A stretch of 64,000 bases of DNA from Agathobacter rectalis ATCC 33656 (lineage in GTDB: Bacteria; Bacillota; Clostridia; Lachnospirales; Lachnospiraceae). Below, in pieces: positions 8,131-17,464 of this stretch. Every line of letters starts with the position of its first letter. Positions within the stretch are counted from its first letter, which is position 1. The stretch covers positions 2,233,501 through 2,297,500 of the forward strand of contig NC_012781.1 of the NCBI RefSeq assembly GCF_000020605.1, written 5' to 3'. The notes below the pieces were generated by a model. It was given only the letters and a program-made list of their open reading frames with translations. It made no database searches and was not told the DNA's origin. The position numbers and the translations under genes are program-made.

Positions 8131-8877
8131 TCAGTTTTGGCTTGCCTCTTCCTTTGGCACACCATTTTCTTCGATGTATGTATCCAGATCCTTGTGAAAC
8201 TGCTCCCACGCATCCTCATGCTCCACGAAATATAGCGGACACTTCTTGCCTGTCACATCGTAGTGCCTTATTACATCATCAGCACTCAGATCATACCGCC
8301 CCATAAGCCATGTGGTGAGCTCTATGAGCGACTGGTATGTGCTGTCGTTAAACTTTCCTGTCTCATCCTCTATACAGCACTCTATCGATATTGTGTCACT
8401 GTTTCTGTTATTAGATGCATACGATATCTCATTGCAAGGTATGCACTGCACTATCTCACCCTCTAATCCTATAACAAAGTGTGAGCTTGCTTTGGTCTTT
8501 TTGGTCTCTGCCAGGCCATTGAAATAGTCTCTGTTTTGTCTGGCTGACGTACCCGGATTTGCTGTATAATGGACAACTATGCCGTTTACCTTCTCAAGTG
8601 CCTTCTGTGGTCTGGAATACGGATTGGGTGTCAGCAACTGTACATCAAGCTTTGGCTGTATAGGATTGTAAAGAGTACTGGTCACCTCTGCCTTTACTTC
8701 TTCCTGCTTTGCCTTTTTGCCCCTTAAAGCTCCCACTATGATTATCGTTGCAATTATAAGTATTATCACGCCTATAACAATGCCATTGCTAATAAGCTGC
8801 TTTCTTCTAACCTGGGCGCGGTGTCTCTTTCTATATTCTTCGCGCTTTCTCTGTCTTATCTTTTCATACTCGTCCAT
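8131..8877 (-). CDS. Membrane-anchored N-acetylmuramoyl-L-alanine amidase (amidase_2)
   Basis: 248 residues. A basic cytoplasmic tail of ~30 residues is followed by one transmembrane segment (GVIILIIATIIIVGAL) and an extracellular amidase_2/PGRP domain. Likely zinc ligands and catalytic residues are in VVHYTANPGTSARQN, ASSHFVIG and IRHYDVTGKKCP. The family cleaves the amide bond between MurNAc and the stem peptide. The uncleaved N-terminal anchor implies a wall enzyme held at the membrane. Confidence 0.88.
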   Translation of the reverse strand: MDEYEKIRQRKREEYRKRHRAQVRRKQLISNGIVIGVIILIIATIIIVGALRGKKAKQEEVKAEVTSTLYNPIQPKLDVQLLTPNPYSRPQKALEKVNGIVVHYTANPGTSARQNRDYFNGLAETKKTKASSHFVIGLEGEIVQCIPCNEISYASNNRNSDTISIECCIEDETGKFNDSTYQSLIELTTWLMGRYDLSADDVIRHYDVTGKKCPLYFVEHEDAWEQFHKDLDTYIEENGVPKEEASQN

Positions 8878-9002
8878 TTAATTATCCCCGGTTATCTCTT
8901 TTGTTTGCTTTTATATATCTATTCCAAGCTTTTATAAACATTTGCATACATATAAGAGTATATTAGCACAAATCGTCTTGTTATGCCACATAAAATAATA
9001 CA

Positions 9003-9044
9003 AAAGCACCAGATATTACGACGTAACATAATACCCGGTGCTTT
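9003..9044 (-). terminator. Terminator of ilvE
   Basis: A long imperfect hairpin with a perfect 8-bp base (AAAGCACC / GGTGCTTT) and a largely paired upper stem. On the minus strand it ends in GGTGCTTTTGTATTATTTT. It lies 24 nt after the ilvE stop. Confidence 0.8.
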
Positions 9045-9067
9045 ATTATAAATGTATATTCTTATTA

Positions 9068-10099
9068 TTAATCACACTTAATCTCGTGAACCCATCCATC
9101 CGGTCCATCAATATGGCCCATCTGAATGCCTGTAAGTGTGTCACGAAGCTTCTTTGTGACAGGTCCCATCTCATCCATACCGCTTGGGAAGCAGATTTCC
9201 TTGCCGTGGTCTACAATCTTTCCTACCGGTGAGATTACTGCTGCTGTTCCGCAAAGTCCACACTCAGCAAAATCCTTTACCTCATCAAAGAGCACCTCTC
9301 TGTGCTCAACCTTGAGTCCTAAGTACTTCTCTGCAACTACCATCAGTGAACGGCGTGTGATTGATGGCAAGATGCTGTCTGATTTAGGTGTAACAAATGT
9401 GCCATCCTTTGTGATAAAGATGAAGTTTGCACCACCTGTCTCCTCTACCTTTGTACGTGTTGCAGGATCGAGGTACATATTCTCTGCAAAGCCCTGTGCA
9501 TGTGCATCTACAATGGCATGAAGACTCATTGCATAGTTGAGTCCGGCCTTGATATGTCCTGTTCCGTGAGGTGCTGCTCTATCAAAGTCTGACACACGGA
9601 TTGTAATTGGCTTTGCGCCACCCTTGAAGTATGGTCCTACAGGTGTTACAAGGATTCTGAACTGATACTCATCAGCAGGCTTTACACCGATTACTGCGTT
9701 TGTTCCCATAATGTATGGTCTGATATAGAGTGTAGCGCCTGAGCCGTATGGTGGAACCCATGCAGCATTTGCCTTTACTACTTCCTCAACTGCCTTTACA
9801 AATCTATCCTCCGGGAATACAGGCATCTCAAGTCTCTCACATGAATCCTTAAGACGCTGTGCGTTTAAGTCAGGTCTGAAGCAGACAATTCTGCCATCCT
9901 CTGTTGTGTATGCCTTAAGTCCCTCGAAGCATGTTTGTGCATACTGGAATACTCCCGCACACTCATTAAGTGTCACTGTATGATCCTTTGTGAGCTGTCC
10001 ATCGTCCCACTTTCCATCTTTATAATTAGAAACATAGCTGTAATCTGTTTCCTGGTAGCCAAAACTAAGGTTTGACCAATCGATATCCTTCTTTTCCAT
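9068..10099 (-). CDS. ilvE: Branched-chain amino acid aminotransferase
   Basis: 343 residues from the ATG at 10099, chosen because GGAGGATATAAAG precedes it. The upstream in-frame ATGs lack a ribosome site and would add 23 residues not typical of the family. This is a class IV PLP aminotransferase that interconverts Leu/Ile/Val and their 2-oxo acids. The PLP lysine is in HIKAGLNYAMSL; EETGGANFIF and the arginine-rich segment ATLYIRPYIMG are further markers. Monocistronic, with its own promoter (10177-10205) and terminator. The leader can form a ~10-bp hairpin (CCGATAT...ATCGG, 10120s-10150s) and a small stem overlapping the Shine-Dalgarno sequence. No T-box is recognisable. Confidence 0.93.
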   Translation of the reverse strand: MEKKDIDWSNLSFGYQETDYSYVSNYKDGKWDDGQLTKDHTVTLNECAGVFQYAQTCFEGLKAYTTEDGRIVCFRPDLNAQRLKDSCERLEMPVFPEDRFVKAVEEVVKANAAWVPPYGSGATLYIRPYIMGTNAVIGVKPADEYQFRILVTPVGPYFKGGAKPITIRVSDFDRAAPHGTGHIKAGLNYAMSLHAIVDAHAQGFAENMYLDPATRTKVEETGGANFIFITKDGTFVTPKSDSILPSITRRSLMVVAEKYLGLKVEHREVLFDEVKDFAECGLCGTAAVISPVGKIVDHGKEICFPSGMDEMGPVTKKLRDTLTGIQMGHIDGPDGWVHEIKCD

Positions 10100-10176
10100 C
10101 TTTATATCCTCCGTTTCTTTACGGATCCGATATAACCTAGCGTTATCATATATCGGGTCTACTATCATTTATGCTC

Positions 10177-10205
10177 ATTCTAGTACAATAGAAAAAAAAT
10201 GTCTA
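10177..10205 (-). promoter_or_regulatory. Promoter of ilvE
   Basis: Minus strand TAGACA (10205-10200), 17-nt spacer containing a T-tract, TAGAAT (10182-10177). The heptamer GTACTAG occurs at both ends of the promoter as a direct repeat and might be a regulator site. Confidence 0.65.
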
Positions 10206-10260
10206 GTACTATTTTTTTATAATAACTATAACTTAAGTTTCTATATAGCTTTTTTTACTA

Positions 10261-12408
10261 TTATAAGATAAGGCCTGACTTTTTCTTACTTTTTTCAATA
10301 GCTGTATTAAACCTTCCAAACGGACGCCCAAGCAGCAGTCCGATCACAAGCGATATTGCTATAAATATAAGAAGAATCGCAAGATCCTTGCAATAATCAA
10401 AGCGGTACATGCCTCCCACGCACTCTCTTAGGGCATTCATGGCATAGTTAAACGGCATGAACTTATACAGTGCTCTGTACACCTGTGGCAGCACCTCAAC
10501 CGGGAATGTGCCGCCTGCGCCTGCCACCTGGATGACCATGATGACTACTGCTACAGCCTGTCCCACATTGCCCCAGGCTGCTGTGAGCGAGTACATAAGA
10601 AGCGTGAATACAAGGCTTGTCAGTGCGCTTGCACACCAGAAAAGGAACGGATGCCTGCACTGTATTCCGACAAAGAACAAATCACCGAGCACCGTCACAA
10701 GTGTCTGAAGCTGGCCTATCACAAAAAATGTGATATATCTGCCAAAAAACTTATGTACGCTGTTTACTTTGCCAAGTGATTTTATATCGTCAGTGTCCTT
10801 TACCTTTGTTTTCACAAGTGCAACAGTTATCAGACCTCCCACCCACAGAGCCAGCACTGTGTAAAATGGTGCCATGGCTGAGCCATATGTGGATATCTCA
10901 TATATCTTCTGCTCATCCATAGACAGCGGTGATGTCACAAACTGCGCAATGAGTGTCGGATCTGTCCGAAGCAGCTTTACAATCTCATTAAACTGCTCAT
11001 CGTTTGACAAATTATCAAATCCTGATGTAACATTCTGCAAACCATCTCTGATCTGCTGTACATACTGTCTGGTATTTACAATATCTGCATTTCCTGATTT
11101 AAGAACTGCCGAATAATCATCGAGTGCTTTTTGTATATCCGGGAAGCTGTTGTCCAAAGAACCAAGCATGGACTGTGTCTCAATAAGTGCATATTCTATA
11201 TCATATACCGCTCCTGTGAGATTCGGTGACACGCTGTGGTCAAATGTATTTTTAAGTGTATCTATTGCAGACTTGGCACTTGACACATCCGCTTTTATCG
11301 ACTCCTTAAGAAGCTTTAGCTTATCTGCCGTCAATTCAGTATCAGACTTAAGGTCTTTTATCTGTGTTTTAATGCTTTGGATATTATTTCTGACAGCCTC
11401 TATCTGCGAGCTATCAACTCCCTTTAAGCCTTGAATGGCGACAAGAGTATTCTCAGCAAGCTGCTCTACCGTATCAAAGCTAGCCACGGAAACAGATATA
11501 TCCGCAGTATCGGCATCAGCTAATCCCGACGCATTTAAGAGCTGTATGGAGTTTTCCAGCACATCGAGCTGACTGTTTATGTTTGATAAGCTTATGTCGA
11601 CCATCTGTGTGATGGTTTGTGCTGTCTGCGCCCCCGAAAGCACCGATGACTGCATGCCGCTTACCGATGATTGTCCCCCGTCAATCAGCCCCTGCACACT
11701 CGGAAGCAGTGACTGTGTCGAGCCTATCAGGCTGTCTGCTGAATCCGTGAGCATGGCAAATGTATCGAGCATGCCTGCATATGTAGAAAGAGTCGTGTCC
11801 ATATCCTTTAGCTTATCAACAACTGTTCCGGCCAGGTTATCGCCTGATTTTCCGTCTCCCACTATGAGCTCTCCCGACTTTGACGCTATCTCTGTAATCG
11901 TGCTCACCATTGAAGAGTTTACAGACTGCTGCACCGTGGTCTTGACCTTTGAGGTTATCTTTGTGGCTATGGCATTTTTCTTGCTGTTTTCATAGTATTC
12001 TATCTGCGGATTGACCGGCTCACCGCTTAAGAAGCTAAGCATATCAGATGAAAAATCCTTCGGCACAATAAAGGCTGCATAGCACTTTCCGCTATAAACA
12101 TACTCCAGTGCCTCTTTACTGCTGTCTGTGAAAATCCAGCCAATTGCATCGTTTTCCTTCAGTCCCTTTATGACACTATCTCCCATACATAGCTTTAAAT
12201 CACCGATGCTCATCCCCTCATCCTCAGAATATACTGCTATGTGCATCTGTGATGTAGCTTCCTCTCCGTAAGGATCCCAGTTGGACATAATATTAAACCA
12301 TGCATATAAAGCCGGGATGATGCCAAGTCCCATAATAATGACTATGGCAACCACATTTGTGGATATACGTTTCAGGTCAGCCAGATATATTTGAAATATT
12401 TTTTTCAT
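10261..12408 (-). CDS. YhgE/Pip-family membrane protein 1
   Basis: 715 residues. One transmembrane helix near the N-terminus is followed by the YhgE/Pip signature ALYAWFNI..NWDPYG. A long extracytoplasmic region of ~450 residues is rich in coiled coil, and a C-terminal block has about five hydrophobic segments resembling ABC-2 permeases. The family includes the lactococcal phage-infection protein Pip and the type VII secretion component EsaA/YueB, and may export or anchor surface material. No EssC, WXG100 or other T7SS gene is visible here. It is the last gene of a run with the small membrane protein and a paralogous YhgE. Its start overlaps the upstream stop by 4 nt. Confidence 0.85.
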   Translation of the reverse strand: MKKIFQIYLADLKRISTNVVAIVIIMGLGIIPALYAWFNIMSNWDPYGEEATSQMHIAVYSEDEGMSIGDLKLCMGDSVIKGLKENDAIGWIFTDSSKEALEYVYSGKCYAAFIVPKDFSSDMLSFLSGEPVNPQIEYYENSKKNAIATKITSKVKTTVQQSVNSSMVSTITEIASKSGELIVGDGKSGDNLAGTVVDKLKDMDTTLSTYAGMLDTFAMLTDSADSLIGSTQSLLPSVQGLIDGGQSSVSGMQSSVLSGAQTAQTITQMVDISLSNINSQLDVLENSIQLLNASGLADADTADISVSVASFDTVEQLAENTLVAIQGLKGVDSSQIEAVRNNIQSIKTQIKDLKSDTELTADKLKLLKESIKADVSSAKSAIDTLKNTFDHSVSPNLTGAVYDIEYALIETQSMLGSLDNSFPDIQKALDDYSAVLKSGNADIVNTRQYVQQIRDGLQNVTSGFDNLSNDEQFNEIVKLLRTDPTLIAQFVTSPLSMDEQKIYEISTYGSAMAPFYTVLALWVGGLITVALVKTKVKDTDDIKSLGKVNSVHKFFGRYITFFVIGQLQTLVTVLGDLFFVGIQCRHPFLFWCASALTSLVFTLLMYSLTAAWGNVGQAVAVVIMVIQVAGAGGTFPVEVLPQVYRALYKFMPFNYAMNALRECVGGMYRFDYCKDLAILLIFIAISLVIGLLLGRPFGRFNTAIEKSKKKSGLIL

Positions 12409-12893
12409 TGCTCGGCATCCTCCCCTGTACTTTGCTGCATCGTATCAAATCTCTGCTCCACTCTTTCGGCTATTTCCTGCACCCTGTCCTCAATCTGCAC
12501 GACAGGACTCACACTCTGTACATCACAGCCGCTTATCTCATTCATCTTCTCCTGCAGCTTATAGTCCACATACTCGACTCCAATTAAATACACTGCGATA
12601 GCAAACAGACTCACTATCCACAGTACAAGAAAAATGATTTTTGAACTGTCCGGCACAATCATCAGCAGCACAAGAAAAAAGAGCGGAATGATGTATATGC
12701 ACCTTAATCCTATTTTTATCCGCTTTTGATTCTGCTCATGGATGGTCTTTTCATATCCGACCAGCTTATCGTACATCTCGCGCAATCTCTTATCATCGGA
12801 TAGCGGCTGCTCATTCACATTATTATTTGCATTATTATTCATATCATTATCCATATTGGAATCTTTATTACTGTTTCTACCTGTATCCTGCAT
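12405..12893 (-). CDS. Small membrane protein between two YhgE/Pip genes
   Basis: 162 residues, family not recognised. The N-terminus is asparagine- and aspartate-rich (DNDMNNNANNNVNEQP) and followed by a charged helix. Two closely spaced hydrophobic segments (YIIPLFFLVLLMIVP and IIFLVLWIVSLFAIAVYLIG) are followed by an acidic cytoplasmic tail of ~45 residues. Its position between two Pip-family proteins and a 4-nt overlap with the downstream one suggest a partner or stabiliser of those proteins. Confidence 0.75.
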   Translation of the reverse strand: MQDTGRNSNKDSNMDNDMNNNANNNVNEQPLSDDKRLREMYDKLVGYEKTIHEQNQKRIKIGLRCIYIIPLFFLVLLMIVPDSSKIIFLVLWIVSLFAIAVYLIGVEYVDYKLQEKMNEISGCDVQSVSPVVQIEDRVQEIAERVEQRFDTMQQSTGEDAEQ

Positions 12894-12978
12894 ACTTTCC
12901 TTCCCGCTTTATAGCTTACGGCACATCAGAAGTACCATATTAATATGCCAATTATCAAGTTATTAATTGTACATTTAA

Positions 12979-15114
12979 CTATAACATCTCAGTATCTTCC
13001 ATACGCTTCTCTATAAAATGATTGAGTCTGATAAACGGCTTTCGTATCACAAGTCCTATCACCAAAGAGGCTGCGCCAAAAAGTAAAAGCGTGATATAAC
13101 ATTTGCCGAGTGTATTTTCGTACATACCTCCTATACACTCCCTCATCGCATTTATCGCATATGGGAATGGGAAGAAAATATACACTGCCCTGAAAAATGA
13201 CGGCAGCGCCTCTATCGGATATGTGCCGCCGCTTCCTGCAATCTGAAGTACCATGACAACCACCGCCAGTGCCTTTCCTATATCACCAAAGGATATGGTC
13301 AGAGAATATATGAGCAGTGAAAATGTAAGGCTTGTCACTGCGCCTGTCACAATAAATGAAACCGGATGCACACACTGTATTTTAAGCAGGTATAAATCAC
13401 CTAGCACAATGATAAAAGTCTGTACCTGTGACAGTAAAAAGAATGTCAGATATCTGCCAAAATAAAGCTGTGAAGGCTTTAGTTTCCCAAGCCCCTTGGC
13501 ATCCGCGTGAACCTTTACCAGCGAAACAAGTATAGTCATGCCCACCCATATGGCAAGTGTCGTATAAAAAGGTGCTACTCCGGAGCCATAATTGGCTATC
13601 TCGTAGATATAATTATCTGATACCTGCACCGGCTCTGAAAAGAAGCTGCCAAGCTTTTCAGGATTCCCCGAAAGCAGATTCACTATGATATCAGCTTTTT
13701 CATCCTCAGAGGCTGCTTCAAGCTTGTCGAGTGTCGTATTTATCTTGTCAGATGCTGATTCTATGACTCCCTTAAGCTGTGTCATGCTCATATTAAGTGT
13801 ATCAAGCGTACTGTCCACTCCGTCAAACACCTGCGCCATGGAGCCTGATGTCTGACTTAGATTGCCAAGTGTGGTCTGCATTGAATCAAGAACAGACGAC
13901 ATACTGCTTATCATGCCGTCCACCTGTGGCACTATCTGTGAGGTATATGTATCATTCACTGCTGACGCGGTCGATAAAAGAGCCGACATTACACTCTTAA
14001 GTGTTTCTGCAGAATTCTGTGTTTTTCCCGATAAATCCACAGACTGTGTGCTTTCTATCATGCTCTTTGTCTGTTCCTTGACAAGCTCTATATTGGAAAT
14101 AAGTGTGCCGACATGGGTATCGTCCATATCCGGCTTTATTTTGTTGATTTTGTCCTCAAGAGTGTCAATATTACCTTTCAAAGCATCCGCTGACTGTTTA
14201 ATATTTTGCACATCACTTTGAATAGTATTTACATCCTGCGACAGATTTGCATCTGAAATCTGCTTTGATATATCATCAATCGAGCTCTTCACCTTTGCTA
14301 ATGCCGACGTGATATCTGCGCTAAAGCTGTCGAAGGATTGTCTGGTGGACTGCAGATCATTTTTACTCTCTTCAAGCCTGTCTGTGCCCTTTGCAAGCTT
14401 ATCCTGCCCATCTTTGAGTGCTTCGCCCGTTTCTTTAGACACCTGTGACAACGCCTTATTTCCGTCAATAAACGTATCTATCATGGCATCGTACTGCGCA
14501 AGACTCTCTGATACCGCTTCAAGCTTACCGGTCATCTGCCCCACAGCATCCTTTTCCTTCATGTCATCGGATATTACGTTGGTCTCCTTAAATACCTGCT
14601 CTGCAAGCACCTTTATAAACTGCTTATTAATACTTGATTTAACAGCACTTGCTGCGCTGTCCGTTATCTTTGTCGCAACAGCATTTTTCTTGTCGTTGAG
14701 ATAGTAGGTAATCCTTGGATTTTCAATATTGTCAGCTACACCATGATACATGCTGTAGGTAAACTGCTCATCTATGACAAGTGCAGAATAATATCTGCCC
14801 GACTTAACACCCTCAACAGCCTTTTCCTCTGATTTAACAAATTTCCAGCCTATAGTATCCTTTTGCTTTAATGACTCTACCACACCATCGCCCATATTGA
14901 CAGTTTCGCTGTCATTCTTCGTCCAGCCCTTGTCCAGATTGACTACTGCAATTGCTATATTTCCGGTGTTGCCATACGGGTCCCAGTTGGCATAGATATT
15001 AAACCATGCATACAGCGCCGGCAGCACGCAAAGTCCAATAACTATAATGAGTACAAGCACATTTCGGAATATGCCGCACATATCTCTTTTAAAAATTCTT
15101 AAAATATCAGCCAT
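12979..15114 (-). CDS. YhgE/Pip-family membrane protein 2
   Basis: 711 residues with the same plan as the neighbouring paralogue: N-terminal helix, ALYAWFNIYANWDPYG motif, long coiled-coil extracytoplasmic part and a multi-helix C-terminal block (FGRYLTFFLLSQVQTFIIVL and following). Sequence similarity between the two is strongest in the terminal membrane parts and weak in the middle. The pair may act as a heteromer. The gene begins 24 nt after folC ends, so folC and the pair are probably co-transcribed. Confidence 0.85.
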   Translation of the reverse strand: MADILRIFKRDMCGIFRNVLVLIIVIGLCVLPALYAWFNIYANWDPYGNTGNIAIAVVNLDKGWTKNDSETVNMGDGVVESLKQKDTIGWKFVKSEEKAVEGVKSGRYYSALVIDEQFTYSMYHGVADNIENPRITYYLNDKKNAVATKITDSAASAVKSSINKQFIKVLAEQVFKETNVISDDMKEKDAVGQMTGKLEAVSESLAQYDAMIDTFIDGNKALSQVSKETGEALKDGQDKLAKGTDRLEESKNDLQSTRQSFDSFSADITSALAKVKSSIDDISKQISDANLSQDVNTIQSDVQNIKQSADALKGNIDTLEDKINKIKPDMDDTHVGTLISNIELVKEQTKSMIESTQSVDLSGKTQNSAETLKSVMSALLSTASAVNDTYTSQIVPQVDGMISSMSSVLDSMQTTLGNLSQTSGSMAQVFDGVDSTLDTLNMSMTQLKGVIESASDKINTTLDKLEAASEDEKADIIVNLLSGNPEKLGSFFSEPVQVSDNYIYEIANYGSGVAPFYTTLAIWVGMTILVSLVKVHADAKGLGKLKPSQLYFGRYLTFFLLSQVQTFIIVLGDLYLLKIQCVHPVSFIVTGAVTSLTFSLLIYSLTISFGDIGKALAVVVMVLQIAGSGGTYPIEALPSFFRAVYIFFPFPYAINAMRECIGGMYENTLGKCYITLLLFGAASLVIGLVIRKPFIRLNHFIEKRMEDTEML

Positions 15115-15138
15115 GAATCATCCTCTTATATCCGGTGT

Positions 15139-16413
15139 TTATATCCGGTGCTGTTTAAGCTCCCCAATAAAATACAATGAGCCAAATGCAACATTTTTCG
15201 TATCTCTTTTCAGGTGCTTTCTTATCTCATCAACTCCTGAAAGCTCTGTTGCCTCAACTCCCTCTTTTCTGATAAAATCTGCAAGGTGCGATGCCTGCAG
15301 TGCCCTGTCTGAATCCGGTGTCACTGTATAAAACTCCTCAGCAAGCGGCAAAATCTCACGTATCATGACATCATAGTCCTTATCAGCCATGACCCCCATG
15401 AAAAAGCAAAATTTCTCCCCCGGATACATCTGCATGAGGCTTTCCTTGAGCGCATCAACTCCATTGCTGTTGTGTGCTCCGTCCACTAGCAGAAACGGCT
15501 TCTTTGATACTATCTCCATGCGCCCCGGCCACACAGCCTCTTCAAGAGCGCTTTTTATCCTGTCATTCAGGTCTGTTTTCTCGCTCTTTGGCCCTGTCTT
15601 ATCATATTGAATTTCGTATTCCGGCCCGCCATAGTACTTTTCCAGCACATACCGCGCCGCAAGCTCTGCCGCTGCTGCATTCTCCCACTGAAATGTGCCA
15701 CAAAGCCTCAGTGCGTAGCCGCTGCAGCGTGCTATATCGCTTTGCTCCACAGTGATTATCCGTGCATGCTTTTTTTGTGCTTCCTGCTCGATCACCTGCA
15801 TGGCACGTTTATCCTGCTGTTCCACCACCACTGTGCCGTTTTCCTTTATAATACCGGCCTTCTCAGCCGCTATATCCGCTATATCACTGCCAAGGATAGC
15901 CATATGGTCATAGCCTATCTTTGTAATAACGGCACATTGCGGTGTGCCGATTGCATTCGTTGAGTCAAGCCTGCCTCCGAGCCCTGTCTCAATGACCATA
16001 TAATCGCACTGCTGCTCCTCAAAGTACAAAAGAGCCATGGCAAGGCAGTAGTCAAACATCGTAAGTCCTATGCCAAAATCTATATCAAGCAGATAGTTTC
16101 CAAGCCGTGTGACATCCTCCTTAGGTATCATACGCCCATCAACCGTGATGCGCTCCTCAAAATCCACCAGATGCGGTGATACAAACGTGCCTACCCTCAT
16201 ATGCTCTTTTTTTAATATACTAGAAAAAAAAGCGCACACCGAGCCCTTTCCATTGGTGCCTGCCACATGGATATACGGTATTATGCGCTTTTGCTTTCCT
16301 TTTTCTCTCAGCACCTTTATGACCTGTGCTGTCACCACCACTCCCGGCTCATTGCCGAAACGGCGTGTGTTTTCTATTTTGTTTAAAACCTGTGTGTAAT
16401 CTAAATTTCCCAT
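15139..16413 (-). CDS. folC: Folylpolyglutamate synthase / dihydrofolate synthase
   Basis: 424 residues, the normal length for FolC. The ATP-binding P-loop HVAGTNGKGSVCAFF, the folate-loop region GTFVSPHLVDFEERI, and the Mur-ligase motifs ETGLGGRLDSTNA and LVDGAHNSNGVDALKE are all present. The enzyme adds glutamate to dihydropteroate and/or reduced folates in the cytosol, retaining the cofactor in the cell. It sits at the head of the YhgE cluster, 45 nt after degV; the co-location has no obvious functional logic. Confidence 0.93.
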   Translation of the reverse strand: MGNLDYTQVLNKIENTRRFGNEPGVVVTAQVIKVLREKGKQKRIIPYIHVAGTNGKGSVCAFFSSILKKEHMRVGTFVSPHLVDFEERITVDGRMIPKEDVTRLGNYLLDIDFGIGLTMFDYCLAMALLYFEEQQCDYMVIETGLGGRLDSTNAIGTPQCAVITKIGYDHMAILGSDIADIAAEKAGIIKENGTVVVEQQDKRAMQVIEQEAQKKHARIITVEQSDIARCSGYALRLCGTFQWENAAAAELAARYVLEKYYGGPEYEIQYDKTGPKSEKTDLNDRIKSALEEAVWPGRMEIVSKKPFLLVDGAHNSNGVDALKESLMQMYPGEKFCFFMGVMADKDYDVMIREILPLAEEFYTVTPDSDRALQASHLADFIRKEGVEATELSGVDEIRKHLKRDTKNVAFGSLYFIGELKQHRI

Positions 16414-16458
16414 GCCATCATTATAATATATCCGGCCGATAAAATAAAGACCATATCC

Positions 16459-17301
16459 TTATACTGCTATAATAATGCCTCCGTCATTTGCATACATGCT
16501 TGAGATGCCGGCAGTATCCACAATGACAATCTTCTTAAATCTGGCAAGCTTCTCAAGGCAAGCCTTCACATACTGTGCACGCTCCGGGCAGTTGCAGTGC
16601 GAAATTGCAAGAATCCTGTGCTCACAGTCCTTTGTGGCAGCCACAACATCCTCTACCATCTTGGCAAGTGCCCTCTTCATGCCTCTGGCCTGGCCAAGCT
16701 GCTGGATTGAGCCCTCATCGGTTGAGCCCATGACAGGCTTTATATTTAAAGTGCTGGCCACAAAAGCCTTCAGGTTGCTTAATCGTCCTGCCTTTCTTAA
16801 TGTATCAAGTGTCTCAAGCACAAAGAAGGTATTCATGGAAGAAATATACTCCTCTGTCTGCTTTACAACCTCATCAAACGAAAGTCCACTCTCTTCAAGC
16901 TCCTGTACCTTCATACCGATTAGTGTCTCGCCGATAGATGCTGAGCGGGAATTGAATACATAGATTTGCTTGCCACAGTCCTCATGCTCCTCGTTGTACA
17001 GATTGACCGCTAAAACAGCGCTGTTGTATGAGCCGCTGAGCTTGCCCGAAAGTGTGACAACATATACATGATCAGCCTCTCCCTCAAAGGCCTGCATATA
17101 TTCCTCAGGAGACGGGCATGACGACTTTGGCCCCTTTACGCTCTCCTTTACTCTTCTTAAGAAATCATGCTGGTCAAAGCTCTCATCATCGCGGATTCTG
17201 TATCCGTCAACATCAAGCTCGAGTGCCACATTGCAAAAATGTCCATCCTTCTTAAGGCTGTCTGTGAGCTCACCACAGCTATCTATTATAATCTTATACA
17301 T
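16459..17301 (-). CDS. DegV-family fatty-acid-binding protein
   Basis: 280 residues, standard for DegV/FakB proteins, which bind a fatty acid and present it to the kinase FakA for phosphorylation and lipid synthesis. Family marks are the N-terminal KIIIDSCGELT, the lipid-contact loop VVTLSGKLSGSYNSA, FFVLETLDTLRKAGR and the C-terminal IAISHCNCPERA. It is soluble and cytosolic. FakA is not in the window. Confidence 0.88.
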   Translation of the reverse strand: MYKIIIDSCGELTDSLKKDGHFCNVALELDVDGYRIRDDESFDQHDFLRRVKESVKGPKSSCPSPEEYMQAFEGEADHVYVVTLSGKLSGSYNSAVLAVNLYNEEHEDCGKQIYVFNSRSASIGETLIGMKVQELEESGLSFDEVVKQTEEYISSMNTFFVLETLDTLRKAGRLSNLKAFVASTLNIKPVMGSTDEGSIQQLGQARGMKRALAKMVEDVVAATKDCEHRILAISHCNCPERAQYVKACLEKLARFKKIVIVDTAGISSMYANDGGIIIAV

Positions 17302-17464
17302 ATCTATTCCTCCTGCACTATATGATAATAAAAGTTTAAATTACTTTTTTAAAAGTTATTTTATTCCGCAACAAGTAGTTTTCATTACTACGTCATATTA
17401 ACACTAAAACTAAACTTATGCAAGAGGTTTCTGTATTTATTTTCCCATAATGGCTATCTGCCCT

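Noticed and set aside
10100..10176. T-box or attenuator upstream of ilvE
   Set aside because: Hairpins are present but no T-box sequence, specifier loop or terminator/antiterminator pair can be read.
10261..15114. Type VII secretion locus
   Set aside because: YhgE/Pip proteins resemble EsaA, but no EssC-type ATPase, EssB or WXG100 gene is present nearby.
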